Positions 18,284 to 28,245 of a stretch of DNA of 64,000 nt are shown here, piece by piece; position 1 is the stretch's first letter, and every line of letters starts with the position of its first letter. Made by a program: the position numbers and the translations under genes. Under the pieces are notes generated by a model that did no database searches, was not told the DNA's origin, and worked only from the letters and a program-made list of their open reading frames with translations. This DNA comes from Williamsia deligens (GTDB lineage Bacteria; Actinomycetota; Actinomycetes; Mycobacteriales; Mycobacteriaceae), in NCBI RefSeq assembly GCF_024171765.1, contig NZ_JAMTCI010000001.1, positions 558,001 through 622,000 on the forward strand, given 5' to 3'.

Positions 18284-18792
18284 CCGCCCGCACGTCCGTC
18301 ACCCTCCAACCCGCCGACGACGGGGCCGCGCTGCGTCGCGCGTACAGCTGCTTCCCGTCCGGTGTGGTCGGGGTGTGCGCCGAGATCGACGGCACGCCCG
18401 TGGGGATGGCCGCGAGCTCGTTCGCCACCGTGTCGCTCGAACCCGCGCTCGTGTCGCTGTGTGTGCAGCACACGTCGAGCACCTGGCCGAAGCTGCGGTC
18501 GGCGCCGACGCTGGGTCTGAGTGTCTTCGCGGCCGACCAGGTCGCGCTGTGCAAGCAGCTCGCCGGCCCCTCCGAGCACCGCTTCGACGGGTTCGAGCCC
18601 CGCGTCGCCGACAGCGGCTCCGTGTTCGTCCCGGACGCGGCCGCCGTCCTCGACTGCACCGTCTACAACGAGGTGCCCGCGGGCGACCACGTCCTGGTGC
18701 TGCTGCGCATCGACGCACTCGACGCCGACCCGTCCGTCGAGCCGCTCGTCTTCCATGCGAGCACCTTCCGTGCCCTGGAGACCCGCGCCTGA
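18280..18792 (+). CDS. Flavin reductase-like flavoprotein
   Basis: A 170-residue FMN-binding split-barrel protein of the flavin-reductase family (HpaC/FRP-like), which uses NAD(P)H to reduce free flavin for partner monooxygenases. Characteristic stretches are AYSCFPSGVVGVCA (domain opening), GMAASSFATVSLEPALVSLC (flavin-binding loop) and SVFAADQVALCKQLAG. Length is typical. It is translationally coupled to the small membrane gene. No partner oxygenase is adjacent; the luciferase-like protein at 32629 is too far away to link. Confidence 0.82.
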   Translation: MTARTSVTLQPADDGAALRRAYSCFPSGVVGVCAEIDGTPVGMAASSFATVSLEPALVSLCVQHTSSTWPKLRSAPTLGLSVFAADQVALCKQLAGPSEHRFDGFEPRVADSGSVFVPDAAAVLDCTVYNEVPAGDHVLVLLRIDALDADPSVEPLVFHASTFRALETRA

Positions 18793-18808
18793 CGTCTACC
18801 CTGGTGGT

Positions 18809-19915
18809 ATGACCTCGATCGGCCTCGGCATCCCGCTCGCGATGCCCCCGGGTGCGCCCGCCGCGCCGGCCGATCGCACGGAGATGCCGTCGGTGGGGCC
18901 GATGCTCGACACCCACGGCCGGACGACCCGCGACCTGCGCGTCTCCGTGACCGATCGCTGCAATCTGCGCTGCACCTACTGCATGCCCGCCGACGGCCTC
19001 GACTGGCTGCCCGCCGCCGATCTCCTGAGCGCCGACGAGATGGTCCGCCTCATCCGACTGGCCGTCGACGAACTGGGCATCACGGCGGTCCGCTTCACCG
19101 GCGGTGAACCGCTGGTCCGGCGGGACCTCGTCGACATCGTCGCCGCCGTGACAGCCCTGCCCGGTGCACCCGAGGTGTCGCTGACGACCAACGGCCTGTC
19201 GCTGCGGCGGCACGCCCGCGCACTCGCCGACGCCGGTGTGGCCCGCGTGAACGTCTCCCTCGACACGCTCGACCGCGAGCGGTTCGCCGCGATCACCCGA
19301 CGCGATCGCCTGCACGATGTCCTCGACGGGCTCGCCGCCGCCCACGAGGCCGGGCTGCGCCCGGTCAAGGTCAACGCCGTGCTGCACCCCGACGGCGGAC
19401 TCGACGACGCCCCGGAACTGCTCCGGATGTCTCTGCGCGAGGGCTACTCGCTGCGGATCATCGAGCAGATGCCGCTCGACGCCGAGCACCGGTGGTCGCG
19501 CGCCGCGATGATCACCGCCGACCAGGTGCACGAGCGCCTCTCCCGCGAGTTCGACCTCGTCCCCGACCCCGCTCCCCGGGGCGCCTCGCCGGCCCAGACG
19601 TGGCTCGTCGACGGGCACTGGGCGGTCGACGGCACAGGGCGTCGTGTGCCGGCGAAGGTCGGGATCATCGCGTCGGTGACGCGGCCGTTCTGCGGCGACT
19701 GCGACCGCACCCGTCTCACCGCCGACGGCCAGGCCCGGACGTGCCTGTTCTCGACCGTCGAGACCGACCTTCGCGGCCTGCTGCGGTCCGGCGCCGACGA
19801 CGCGGCCGTCGCCGACGCCTGGCGCGTCGCGACCTGGGGGAAACTCCCCGGCCACGCCATCGACGACCCCGGTTTCCTCCAGCCCGACCGACCCATGTCG
19901 GCGATCGGCGGATGA
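18809..19915 (+). CDS. moaA: GTP 3',8-cyclase MoaA (molybdopterin biosynthesis)
   Basis: A 368-residue radical SAM enzyme that, with MoaC, converts GTP to cyclic pyranopterin monophosphate, the first step of molybdenum-cofactor synthesis. The SAM cluster motif is CNLRCTYC (Cx3Cx2C), the GGEP motif is FTGGEPLVRRDLV, and the C-terminal second cluster uses CGDCDRTRL plus a later Cys (RTCLFS). The protein ends in Gly-Gly (SAIGG), which is needed for activity in known MoaA. ATG 18809 is 6 nt after TACCCT (18797-18802), the leaderless pattern. It overlaps moaD by 4 nt. All catalytic residues are intact. Confidence 0.95.
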   Translation: MTSIGLGIPLAMPPGAPAAPADRTEMPSVGPMLDTHGRTTRDLRVSVTDRCNLRCTYCMPADGLDWLPAADLLSADEMVRLIRLAVDELGITAVRFTGGEPLVRRDLVDIVAAVTALPGAPEVSLTTNGLSLRRHARALADAGVARVNVSLDTLDRERFAAITRRDRLHDVLDGLAAAHEAGLRPVKVNAVLHPDGGLDDAPELLRMSLREGYSLRIIEQMPLDAEHRWSRAAMITADQVHERLSREFDLVPDPAPRGASPAQTWLVDGHWAVDGTGRRVPAKVGIIASVTRPFCGDCDRTRLTADGQARTCLFSTVETDLRGLLRSGADDAAVADAWRVATWGKLPGHAIDDPGFLQPDRPMSAIGG

Positions 19916-20187
19916 CCGCGGGCACCGACGCCCACGACGTCCGCGTCGAGGTGCGCTATTTCGCCGCGGCCGAGGCGGCAGCGGGCCGCGCGGGCGAGAC
20001 CGTCGTGCTGCCCTCGTCGGCGACCCTGGCCGATCTCCGGGCGCAGCTCGGTGCCGACAACCCCGCCCTCGCCCGCGTCCTCACCCGGTGCTCGTTCCTC
20101 CGCGACGCCGTGGTGGTCCGCGACCACGACACCCCCCTCGCCGGCGCGACCGTGATCGAGGTGCTGCCGCCGTTCGCCGGCGGCTGA
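19912..20187 (+). CDS. moaD: MoaD, molybdopterin synthase small subunit
   Basis: A 91-residue ubiquitin-fold sulfur carrier. The C-terminal FAGG carries the di-glycine that is thiocarboxylated and delivers sulfur to cyclic pyranopterin monophosphate in the MoaD-MoaE synthase. It overlaps moaA by 4 nt (ATGA) and is translationally coupled to it. MoaE is encoded on the other side of rpfA, so the two subunits lie in separate convergent units, as in mycobacteria. Confidence 0.92.
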   Translation: MTAGTDAHDVRVEVRYFAAAEAAAGRAGETVVLPSSATLADLRAQLGADNPALARVLTRCSFLRDAVVVRDHDTPLAGATVIEVLPPFAGG

Positions 20188-20310
20188 CCGTCGTCGCAGC
20201 GCACGCCCGCGTCCGACTCGTCCGATGCATCGAGATCGTGTGCGACACAGCCCTTGTGACCACGCTCCGACGAGCACACGGGATTTCTTCCCGCAGCGTG
20301 TCGCAGACAG

Positions 20311-20326
20311 TGTGAGGTTCTTCACA
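20311..20326. promoter_or_regulatory. CRP/GlxR-type cAMP receptor site upstream of rpfA
   Basis: TGTGAGGTTCTTCACA is a perfect match to the CRP consensus TGTGA-N6-TCACA. It lies about 430 bp upstream of the rpfA start and about 200 bp upstream of the riboswitch. In M. tuberculosis, rpfA is a known target of the CRP protein Rv3676, so activation of the long leader transcript by cAMP-CRP is likely here too. The promoter itself is not clearly visible. Confidence 0.75.
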
Positions 20327-20468
20327 TCACGGTCCGGTCACGGATGGGACACGGGATGGGTATCGACGCTGTCACCAGCATGGACGCCGTCACACGTCCG
20401 ACACATGGCCCACACAGGCGTGATCGTTTGTCACGCGAAGGTATGACGTCGCCGGGCAGAACACGTAG

Positions 20469-21383
<915 letters not shown>

Positions 21384-21416
21384 TCACCTCGGTGATCGGG
21401 TAGGCACCCTCAGACG

Positions 21417-21458
21417 AAGGGCCCCGCATGTGACCTCTGGTCCGTGCGGGGCCCTTTT
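21417..21458 (+). terminator. Intrinsic terminator after rpfA
   Basis: A perfect 12-bp stem, AAGGGCCCCGCA (21417-21428) pairing with TGCGGGGCCCTT (21445-21456), a 16-nt loop and a TTTT run. It begins 34 nt after the rpfA stop and is the clearest factor-independent terminator in the window. Confidence 0.92.
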
Positions 21459-21488
21459 CCATTCCCGACCACCCGCCCCTGCCACCCC

Positions 21489-21593
21489 GTCGAGTGGGCG
21501 GTTACAGACGTCGAGTGGGCGGTTACGGACGTCCGTTGGGCAGTCGACGTCCGCAAACGCCCAGTCGACGTCTCCAAAAGCCCAGTCGACGTC
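21489..21593. repeat. Cluster of ~21-bp repeats, two direct plus inverted copies
   Basis: Two adjacent copies of GTCGAGTGGGCGGTTAC plus AGAC/GGAC (21489-21509 and 21510-21530) are followed by three diverged copies, best read on the other strand as GACGTCGACTGGGC plus a short variable part. The array lies between the rpfA terminator and the end of moaE and does not encode protein. Spacing is about 21 bp throughout, so all copies face the same side of the helix. No function is assigned. Confidence 0.8.
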
Positions 21594-21609
21594 CGGTGAG
21601 GGGGGTCGG

Positions 21610-22041
21610 TCAGGCGGAGCCGACCCATTCGTCGGTGCCGTCGGCGAACATCTGGTGCTTCCACACCGGCAACGCCGCCTTCACGTCGTCGACGACGCGC
21701 GAACACACCTCGAACGCCGCCCGACGATGGTCCGCCGACACCGCGACGACGAACGCGATGTCCCCGATGGCGAGGTCGCCGACGCGGTGCGAGACCGCGA
21801 TGGCCCGGGCGCCGTCGGACTCGGCGGCGATCCCCGTGACGACGTCGGCGAGGACCTGTTCCGCGGTCGGATGGGCGCTGTAGTGCAGGGCACGCACCGA
21901 TCGTGCGCTGTCGTGGTCGCGCACAGCCCCGGTGAAGCACACGACGGCACCGGCGGCGTCGTCGTGGACAGCGCGCTGGTGGTCGTCGGGGTCGAGGACG
22001 TCGGCGGTGACGACGGCGCGCGTGACCCGCGCGCCGCTCAC
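21610..22041 (-). CDS. moaE: MoaE, molybdopterin synthase large subunit
   Basis: A 143-residue catalytic subunit of molybdopterin synthase, which with thiocarboxylated MoaD converts cyclic pyranopterin monophosphate into molybdopterin. Family features are GAVVCFTGAVRDHD, the HYSAHPTAEQVL segment, the SHRVGDLAIGD block and the active-site region ALPVWKHQMFADGTDEWVG with the conserved lysine. GTG 22041 overlaps the mog stop by 4 nt, so it is the last gene of the moaC-mog-moaE unit. It is convergent with rpfA, separated by the repeat cluster. Confidence 0.93.
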   Translation of the reverse strand: MSGARVTRAVVTADVLDPDDHQRAVHDDAAGAVVCFTGAVRDHDSARSVRALHYSAHPTAEQVLADVVTGIAAESDGARAIAVSHRVGDLAIGDIAFVVAVSADHRRAAFEVCSRVVDDVKAALPVWKHQMFADGTDEWVGSA

Positions 22042-22520
22042 CGGTGATCGCCTCCGCGGATCTGGTCGAGCGCGTGGTCCAGCACCGGCTCCAGCACCGA
22101 CAGGCCGTCGCGAACGCCGCCGGTGGACCCGGGGAGGTTGACGATCAGCGTCGTGCCCGCGATGCCGGCGACACCCCGAGACAGGACCGCGGTGGGCACG
22201 GCGTCCGACCCGGCGGCGCGCACGGCGTCCGCGAGACCGGGGATCTCCCTGTCGAGGAGGGGGCGCGTCTGTTCGGGCGTCGTGTCGGTCGGTGTGAGGC
22301 CCGTCCCACCGGTGGTGAGGACCAGCGCCGCGCCGGCGGCGACAGCGGCCCGCAACGACACCCCGACGGCGTCACCGTCGGCGACCACGTCGAGCGCCTC
22401 GACGACGAACCCGCGCTCGGTCAGCCACGCCTCGATGACGGGCCCGGTGCGGTCGGGGTAGGTGCCGGAGGCGGCACGCGTGGAGGCGACGACGATCCGT
22501 GCGATCCGCGCGTCAGTCAC
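22038..22520 (-). CDS. mog: MogA/MoaB-type molybdopterin adenylyltransferase
   Basis: A 160-residue MogA/MoaB-family protein that adenylates molybdopterin before molybdate insertion. It has the nucleotide/pterin motif [14 protein letters not shown], the [19 protein letters not shown] block and the GGVRDGL segment. Length is normal for a single-domain MoaB/Mog. GTG 22520 lies inside the end of moaC (8-bp overlap) and the stop overlaps moaE by 4 nt, so the three genes are tightly coupled. MogA and MoaB cannot be told apart from sequence. Confidence 0.92.
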   Translation of the reverse strand: MTDARIARIVVASTRAASGTYPDRTGPVIEAWLTERGFVVEALDVVADGDAVGVSLRAAVAAGAALVLTTGGTGLTPTDTTPEQTRPLLDREIPGLADAVRAAGSDAVPTAVLSRGVAGIAGTTLIVNLPGSTGGVRDGLSVLEPVLDHALDQIRGGDHR

Positions 22521-22998
22521 GCGTCCACCGACCGTGCTTGCCGCCGCGCTTCTCGACGAGCCGGATGTCGGTCATGCTCCCGCGGGGATCGAGGGCCTTG
22601 CACATGTCGTGCAGGGTGAGGCCGGCCACCGCGACGGCGGTGAGCGCCTCCATCTCCACCCCGGTGCGATCGGCCGTCGCGGCGGTGGCCGTCACCTCGA
22701 CGGTCGAGTCGGCGACGTGCAGGTCCACCGACACCGACGACAACGCGACCTGGTGGCACAGCGGGATGAGGTCGGGTGTGCGTTTGGCACCCATGATCGC
22801 GGCGATGCGTGCCGTGGCGAGCACGTCACCCTTGGCGACGGTGCCGTCGGAGATGGCCGCGACGACCTCGGGGGTGGTGCGGAAGGTGCCCGCTGCCACC
22901 GCGATCCGGTGGGTCACGGGCTTGCCGCCGACGTCGACCATGCGGGCTGCGCCGTCGGCGTCGACGTGCGACAGCCGACGGGGCGCCGGGTCGGTCAT
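22513..22998 (-). CDS. moaC: MoaC, cyclic pyranopterin monophosphate synthase
   Basis: A 161-residue enzyme that turns the MoaA product (3',8-cyclo-7,8-dihydro-GTP) into cyclic pyranopterin monophosphate. Conserved motifs are [31 protein letters not shown] (with Met-Glu and the Asp-Met-Cys-Lys active site) and the C-terminal [11 protein letters not shown] 22998 starts 5 bp after the stop of the small upstream gene, so the transcription unit is small protein, moaC, mog, moaE. Confidence 0.95.
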   Translation of the reverse strand: MTDPAPRRLSHVDADGAARMVDVGGKPVTHRIAVAAGTFRTTPEVVAAISDGTVAKGDVLATARIAAIMGAKRTPDLIPLCHQVALSSVSVDLHVADSTVEVTATAATADRTGVEMEALTAVAVAGLTLHDMCKALDPRGSMTDIRLVEKRGGKHGRWTRD

Positions 22999-23002
22999 GC
23001 GG

Positions 23003-23197
23003 TCAGCGATTGACCGTGGTCTTGGCGTGTGTGTACGGGAGCTGATCGACCGGGAGGGGGAACTCGGTCTCACCGAACGGAGAGAGAGCTCCGGAGATCG
23101 ACGCCGCGAACTCCGAGACGGCGTGCTCGTGATCGCCCTCGTCGCTCTGGGGCCACCCGTTGTCGACGTAACGCTTCTTGCTGCTCTTATCGGCCAC
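23003..23197 (-). CDS. Small conserved protein (Rv0863-like)
   Basis: A 64-residue soluble, acidic protein, [21 protein letters not shown]..., without membrane segments. Gene position directly ahead of moaC matches Rv0863 of M. tuberculosis; function unknown. GTG 23197 lies 6 nt after CAGAAT (23204-23209, complement), a weaker version of the leaderless pattern. It is divergent from the XPB-partner gene, with 41 bp between the starts. Confidence 0.7.
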   Translation of the reverse strand: MADKSSKKRYVDNGWPQSDEGDHEHAVSEFAASISGALSPFGETEFPLPVDQLPYTHAKTTVNR

Positions 23198-23238
23198 GGC
23201 GTCATTCTGCCATGAGGGGTCTCCCTATCATCGGTGAG

Positions 23239-25677
23239 ATGACCTCGTCGGATCGTGCGTCCCGTCGCGCCGCGGCGGCCCCCGAGACCCCGACGACCCC
23301 GGTCACCCTCGCCGACGACCTGACCGCCCGCTCCGACGAGCAGCTGGTCGCACTGTTGGCGGCCCGCCCCGATCTCGCCAGTCCCCCGCCGGCCGGGACC
23401 GCGGTGCTGGCGCAGCGCGCGCTCGCCGCGCCGTCGATCAACCTCGTCGCCGACGACCTCGACCTGCTCGGCGTCGCGGTGCTGGAGCAGATCATCCGAC
23501 TCTGCTCGGCCGCCGCGGGCCGGGGCGGCGCCGACGCACCCGACGTGGGGACGACCTCCGCCGACGACGTGCGGGCGGCGTTGACCGGTCGTGCCGACGA
23601 CGACGCCATCACCGCCCGCGTCGACCTGCTGCGGGATCGCGCCCTGATCTGGGGCCCCGACACGGCGCTGCGCACCGCCGCGCACGCACCCGCTGCCCTG
23701 CCCGGGCGTGGCCTGCACCTCACGGGCCCGCTCGCCGGGGTCGACACCGCCGACCTGCGATCCCGCCTCGACGGTCTCGACGACCGCGAACGCGAACTCA
23801 TCGAGACCCTGGCGCAGGGGTCGCCGCTGGGACGCACCCGCGATGCCGCCCCCGACGCCGACCCGAGCCGACCGGTCCCCCGCCTCATCGCGATGGACCT
23901 GCTGACCCGCGTGGACGACCAGACCGTGGAGCTGGCACCCGTCGTCGGCGCGATGGTGCGCGGCGAACGGACGTCGGGTCCCCGGGATCTGCGCGAGCCG
24001 CGCCTGCAGGCCGCCACCGACGCCGCGTCGGTCGCACCCGGGGGACGTCGGTCAGGGGCGAAGGACGTCGACGCCGCCGCCGGCGGTGAGGCGTTGGAGC
24101 TGCTGCGCCACCTCTCCGAGACCCTCGACGTCCTCGGCGCCACCCCCGCCGCCGTCCTGCGGTCCGGCGGGCTGGGCGTGCGGGAGATGCGTCGCGTCGC
24201 GAAGGCCACCGGCCTCGACCCGGCCCGTCAGTCGTTCGTCGTCGAGATCGCCTCGGCGGCCCGTCTCCTCGACAGCGGCTTCCCCGATCCCCCGATCGGT
24301 GCCGGGGAGGCGGTCTGGGCCCCGACCACCGCGCTGGACACCTACACCCACCAGCCCGCCGAACGCCGCTGGCAGACCGTCGTCGAGGCGTGGTGGACCA
24401 TGCCGCGACGCGCCTGGCTCATCGGCGAGCCCGGATCCGAGGGCTCCCCCGTGCCCGCTCTCGCCGGCGATCTCCACGACGTCGCCGCACCGATGGAACG
24501 TCGGATGATCGTCGACGCGCTGGCCACCGCCGATCCCGGCACCTCCGTCGACGTCGACTCCCTCATGGAACTGCTGGCGTGGCGTCATCCGCGGTGGCAG
24601 CGCCGCCTGCACCGGCGGTCCGTCGACGCGACCCTCGACGAGGCACGGATGCTCGGGGTGGTCGCCCGGGGCGCGGTCTCGTCCGTGGGACGCGCACTGC
24701 TCGACATCACGACCGACCGCGACCCCCGGCCCACCGCACCGGAGTCCGACGTCGACAAGACGCTGCGCCTGGCGATGGCCGCGGCTCTTCCCGAGCCGAT
24801 CGACTTCTTCCTCACCCAGGCCGATCTCACGATCACCGTGCCGGGACCGCTGACGCCCGAGCTCGCGGCGGAGCTGTCGGTGCTGGCCGATCTCGAATCC
24901 GGCGGCGCCGCATCGGTGTACCGCGTCACCGAGGACTCGGTGCGCCGTGCGCTCGACACCGGCCGCACGGGCACCGAGATCACCGGGTTCGTCGCCGCCC
25001 ACTCCCGGACCCCGGTGCCGCAGTCGCTGGAGTACCTCGTGACCGACGTCGCCCGCCGCCACGGGCAGCTGCGGGTGGGTGTCGCGGCGTCGTTCGTCCG
25101 ATGCGAGGACGCGACCACCCTGGCCGCGGTCCTCTCGTCGCCGGTGGCCGAGTCACTGGCGCTGCGGGCGTTGGCGCCCACCGTCGCGGTGTCGCAGGCA
25201 CCGCTGCGACAGGTGCTCGACGAACTGCGCGGCGCCGGGTTCGCCCCGGCCGGTGAGGATTCCAGCGGCGCCCTCGTCGACATGCGCGAACACGGGGTGC
25301 GGCTGCCCGGTGGCCGTGGCCCGCGCCGCGCCCCGACACGTCGGCCCACCCAGATCGGGCCGGAGCGGCTCGCCGCGGTCGTGGACCGGATGCGGTCGCA
25401 CGACGCCGCCGAGTCCGCGGTCCCCGCGCGGGGTGTCGCCTCCGTCCGGTCGGGCGGGGGCGAGTCCGCGACGGCGCTCCTGCAGATGGCCGTGCGGACC
25501 GGTCGGCGGGTGCGCATCGGCTACGTCGACGCCCACGGGTCGGCGAGCAAACACGTCGTCCTGCCCACGACGGTCGGCGCGGGCCAGCTGGTGACCGGAC
25601 CGGCCGACACCGCCGACGAGGCCGCACAGCGTTACCAGTTGCACCGCATCACCTCGGTGGAACTGCTCGAGAACTGA
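23239..25677 (+). CDS. XPB/Ssl2 helicase N-terminal-domain protein (Rv0862c-like)
   Basis: An 812-residue cytoplasmic protein of the Helicase_C_3/XPB N-terminal-like family that in Mycobacteriales is always next to the XPB helicase gene. It lacks Walker motifs. The recognisable region is the C-terminal third ([21 protein letters not shown] ... [25 protein letters not shown]), which resembles the damage-recognition region of eukaryotic XPB. I start at ATG 23239 because the protein then begins [10 protein letters not shown] like its relatives and TATCAT (23226-23231) ends 7 nt upstream; ATG 23212 is upstream and in frame. It likely assists the helicase in DNA repair or transcription, but no activity is proven to me. 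Confidence 0.85.
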   Translation: MTSSDRASRRAAAAPETPTTPVTLADDLTARSDEQLVALLAARPDLASPPPAGTAVLAQRALAAPSINLVADDLDLLGVAVLEQIIRLCSAAAGRGGADAPDVGTTSADDVRAALTGRADDDAITARVDLLRDRALIWGPDTALRTAAHAPAALPGRGLHLTGPLAGVDTADLRSRLDGLDDRERELIETLAQGSPLGRTRDAAPDADPSRPVPRLIAMDLLTRVDDQTVELAPVVGAMVRGERTSGPRDLREPRLQAATDAASVAPGGRRSGAKDVDAAAGGEALELLRHLSETLDVLGATPAAVLRSGGLGVREMRRVAKATGLDPARQSFVVEIASAARLLDSGFPDPPIGAGEAVWAPTTALDTYTHQPAERRWQTVVEAWWTMPRRAWLIGEPGSEGSPVPALAGDLHDVAAPMERRMIVDALATADPGTSVDVDSLMELLAWRHPRWQRRLHRRSVDATLDEARMLGVVARGAVSSVGRALLDITTDRDPRPTAPESDVDKTLRLAMAAALPEPIDFFLTQADLTITVPGPLTPELAAELSVLADLESGGAASVYRVTEDSVRRALDTGRTGTEITGFVAAHSRTPVPQSLEYLVTDVARRHGQLRVGVAASFVRCEDATTLAAVLSSPVAESLALRALAPTVAVSQAPLRQVLDELRGAGFAPAGEDSSGALVDMREHGVRLPGGRGPRRAPTRRPTQIGPERLAAVVDRMRSHDAAESAVPARGVASVRSGGGESATALLQMAVRTGRRVRIGYVDAHGSASKHVVLPTTVGAGQLVTGPADTADEAAQRYQLHRITSVELLEN

Positions 25678-25738
25678 CCTGACCTGCGGCGACGTGGCCG
25701 CGACCGGCCCGCGCGCAGCGGGTGTGGACAATGGATGG

Positions 25739-27391
25739 GTGACCGAAGGCCCGCTGATCGTCCAGTCCGACAAGACCCTCCTGCTCGAGGTCGACCACCC
25801 GCAGGCCGGGGAGGCCCGCGCGGCCATCGCACCGTTCGCCGAACTCGAGCGCGCACCGGAGCACATCCACACCTACCGCGTCACCCCGCTGGCCCTGTGG
25901 AACGCCCGCGCCGCCGGCCACGACGCCGAGCAGGTGGTCGACGCACTCGTCTCGTTCTCCCGGTACGCGGTCCCGCAACCGCTGCTGATGGACATCGTCG
26001 ACACCATGGGTCGCTTCGGCCGCCTGCAGCTGGTGAAGAGCCCGGTGCACGGCCTCACCCTGAACAGCCTCGACCGCGCCGTGCTCGAGGAGGTGATGCG
26101 CAACAAGAAGATCGCCCCGATGCTCGGTGCCCGCATCGACGACGACACCGTGATCGTGCATCCGTCCCAGCGTGGCCACATCAAGCAGCTCCTGCTGAAG
26201 ATCGGTTGGCCCGCCGAGGATCTCGCCGGATACGTCGACGGCGAGGCGCATCCGATCGAGCTGGCGCAGGACGACTGGGAGCTGCGTGACTACCAGCAGA
26301 TGGCGGCCGACTCCTTCTGGGACGGCGGCTCGGGCGTCGTCGTGCTGCCGTGTGGCGCGGGCAAGACTATGGTCGGCGCCGCGGCGATGGCGAAAGCCGG
26401 TGCCACGACGCTGATCATGGTGACCAACACCGTCGCCGGTCGACAGTGGAAGCGGGAGCTCATCGCGCGAACCTCGCTCACCGAGGAGGAGATCGGTGAG
26501 TACTCCGGTGAGCGCAAGGAGATCCGGCCGGTCACCATCGCGACGTACCAGGTGATGACACGGAAGTCGAAGGGCGAGTACCGCAACCTCGAACTGTTCG
26601 ACTCCCGCGACTGGGGCCTCATCATCTACGACGAGGTCCACCTGCTGCCCGCACCGGTCTTCCGCATGACCGCCGACCTGCAGTCCCGCCGACGCCTCGG
26701 CCTGACCGCGACGCTCGTGCGCGAGGACGGCCGCGAGGGCGACGTGTTCAGCCTCATCGGACCCAAGCGCTACGACGCCCCCTGGAAGGACATCGAGTCG
26801 CAGGGCTGGATCGCTCCCGCCGACTGCGTCGAGGTGCGCGTCACCCTCACCGAGAACGAACGCCTGCAGTACGCGGTGGCCGAGGCGGAGGAGAAGTACA
26901 AGCTCTGCTCGACCGCCCACACCAAGGTCAACGTGGTGAAGTCCATCCTGGCCCGGCACGAGGGGGCGCCGACGCTGATCATCGGCGCCTACATCGACCA
27001 GCTCGAGGAGCTCGGCGAGGCTCTCGACGCCCCGGTGATCCAGGGGTCGACGAAGAACAAGGACCGCGAGATCCTCTTCGACCGGTTCCGCAACGGTGAG
27101 ATCTCGACGCTGGTGGTGAGCAAGGTCGCCAACTTCTCCATCGACCTGCCCGAGGCGTCGGTGGCCGTGCAGGTGTCGGGCACCTTCGGCTCGCGGCAGG
27201 AGGAGGCGCAGCGCCTCGGACGGTTGCTGCGACCGAAGAAGGACGGCGGACAGGCGCACTTCTACTCGGTCGTCTCCCGCGACACCCTCGACGCCGACTA
27301 CGCCGCACACCGCCAGCGGTTCCTCGCCGAGCAGGGCTACGCGTACCGCATCACCGACGCCGACGACCTCCTCGGCCCGGCCATCGGCTGA
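25739..27391 (+). CDS. ercc3: XPB/ERCC3-type DNA helicase
   Basis: A 550-residue superfamily 2 DNA helicase, the bacterial XPB. It has an N-terminal damage-recognition-like domain (1-175), Walker A LPCGAGKT (203-210), motif II DEVH (298-301), motif III GLTAT followed by the XPB-specific RED motif (Arg328-Glu329-Asp330), and motif VI QRLGRLLRPK. It unwinds DNA 3' to 5' and is thought to act in DNA repair. GTG 25739 is chosen because it gives the conserved opening TEGPLIVQSDKTLLLEVDH; GACAAT ends 6 nt upstream, suggesting leaderless transcription 61 bp after the partner gene. It converges on the next gene with 3 bp between. Confidence 0.95.
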   Translation: MTEGPLIVQSDKTLLLEVDHPQAGEARAAIAPFAELERAPEHIHTYRVTPLALWNARAAGHDAEQVVDALVSFSRYAVPQPLLMDIVDTMGRFGRLQLVKSPVHGLTLNSLDRAVLEEVMRNKKIAPMLGARIDDDTVIVHPSQRGHIKQLLLKIGWPAEDLAGYVDGEAHPIELAQDDWELRDYQQMAADSFWDGGSGVVVLPCGAGKTMVGAAAMAKAGATTLIMVTNTVAGRQWKRELIARTSLTEEEIGEYSGERKEIRPVTIATYQVMTRKSKGEYRNLELFDSRDWGLIIYDEVHLLPAPVFRMTADLQSRRRLGLTATLVREDGREGDVFSLIGPKRYDAPWKDIESQGWIAPADCVEVRVTLTENERLQYAVAEAEEKYKLCSTAHTKVNVVKSILARHEGAPTLIIGAYIDQLEELGEALDAPVIQGSTKNKDREILFDRFRNGEISTLVVSKVANFSIDLPEASVAVQVSGTFGSRQEEAQRLGRLLRPKKDGGQAHFYSVVSRDTLDADYAAHRQRFLAEQGYAYRITDADDLLGPAIG

Positions 27392-27394
27392 GCG

Positions 27395-28216
27395 TCAGCC
27401 CGACGTGAGGACGTCGGCGCAGTAGGTGACCGGGTTGGGGCGGCGGTAGCTGAGCTGCTCACCGGCGGTGCAGACGTCCGACGCCGACGACTCGACCCGC
27501 TGGGCCACCTTGATCACCGTCTTCGAGAAGGCGAGATCGGTGGCGGAGCAGTCGACCTCGGCGAAGTCGGTCACCGATCCCGACTGCCCGGGCAGCGAGT
27601 AGCACTTGCCCTCGCGGAGGTTCGGCGTGAGGCACAGCCGACCCTTGCCGCGCTGTGTGAGGTGCAGGGCGAACTCGTCCGCGCACTGCGCGTTCTCGTC
27701 GACCTTCTGGCCGATGTAGAAGCTGAAATCGTCGGACCCGCAGTCCGCCCTGTGAGGCGTCGCCTCGGAGCTGGTGCCCGACACGGTGATGCAGCTGCCG
27801 GTCGTCGCGTCGTCGATGTCGTTGATCTCGTGGGACTGGACGACGATCCCCGCGATCACCACGGCGATCAACAGCACGACGGAGATGACCGAGGCGACCA
27901 CGACCCACTTCAGCCACGATCGTTTCCGCGGTGGCACCGGTGCACCCCAGGGCGGCGGACCACCGGGGAACTGACCGGCCGGGTTCTGGCCATAGGGGTT
28001 CTGTCCGTACGGGTTCTGGCCATAGGGGTTCTGTCCGTACGGGTTCTGTCCGTACGGCGGCGGGAACGACTGCGGCGGCTGACCCTGGTACGGCGGCGGA
28101 TACGACGGGGGCTGGCCGAGCGGCGGATAGGACTGCGGCTCGGTGGGGCCGTTCCCGGGATCGGGCGCGCCGTAGCGGGGTTCGGACCCCTCGGGGCCGT
28201 CCTGGGGACCGGTCAT
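27395..28216 (-). CDS. Membrane-anchored protein with PYGQN repeats (LppU-like)
   Basis: A 273-residue protein. Residues 1-95 are Pro/Gly/Gln/Tyr-rich and include five PYGQN copies; residues 100-128 form one transmembrane helix (KWVVVASVISVVLLIAVVIAGIV), and about 145 residues lie outside the cell with six to eight cysteines (e.g. GSCITVSG, RADCGSD, KCYSLPG, TYCADVL), probably disulfide-bonded. It resembles LppU/SCO3897-type proteins. The next gene is a shorter paralog. ATG 28216 lies 6 nt after TAGGGT (28223-28228, complement), the leaderless pattern. The disordered cytoplasmic tail resembles those of actinobacterial cell-envelope proteins. Function unknown. Confidence 0.75.
   Translation of the reverse strand: MTGPQDGPEGSEPRYGAPDPGNGPTEPQSYPPLGQPPSYPPPYQGQPPQSFPPPYGQNPYGQNPYGQNPYGQNPYGQNPAGQFPGGPPPWGAPVPPRKRSWLKWVVVASVISVVLLIAVVIAGIVVQSHEINDIDDATTGSCITVSGTSSEATPHRADCGSDDFSFYIGQKVDENAQCADEFALHLTQRGKGRLCLTPNLREGKCYSLPGQSGSVTDFAEVDCSATDLAFSKTVIKVAQRVESSASDVCTAGEQLSYRRPNPVTYCADVLTSG
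27983..28057 (-). repeat. Five 15-bp tandem repeats encoding PYGQN
   Basis: Five in-frame 15-bp units alternate between two codon versions (CCC-TAT-GGC-CAG-AAC and CCG-TAC-GGA-CAG-AAC on the coding strand). Their near identity makes this a likely length-variable microsatellite-like stretch in the cytoplasmic tail of the anchored protein. Confidence 0.85.
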
Positions 28217-28245
28217 GACCTCACCCTAGACCGGGCTCCGCGCAC

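Noticed and set aside
21489-21593. Possible CRISPR array
   Set aside because: Repeats touch each other without spacers, are diverged, and partly inverted; no cas genes are present.
25694-25738. ATG 25694 as the XPB start
   Set aside because: The conserved family opening begins at GTG 25739 and the -10-like GACAAT lies 6 nt before it.
27983-28057. Possible CRISPR or regulatory repeat
   Set aside because: Units are 15 bp, in frame and code for PYGQN.
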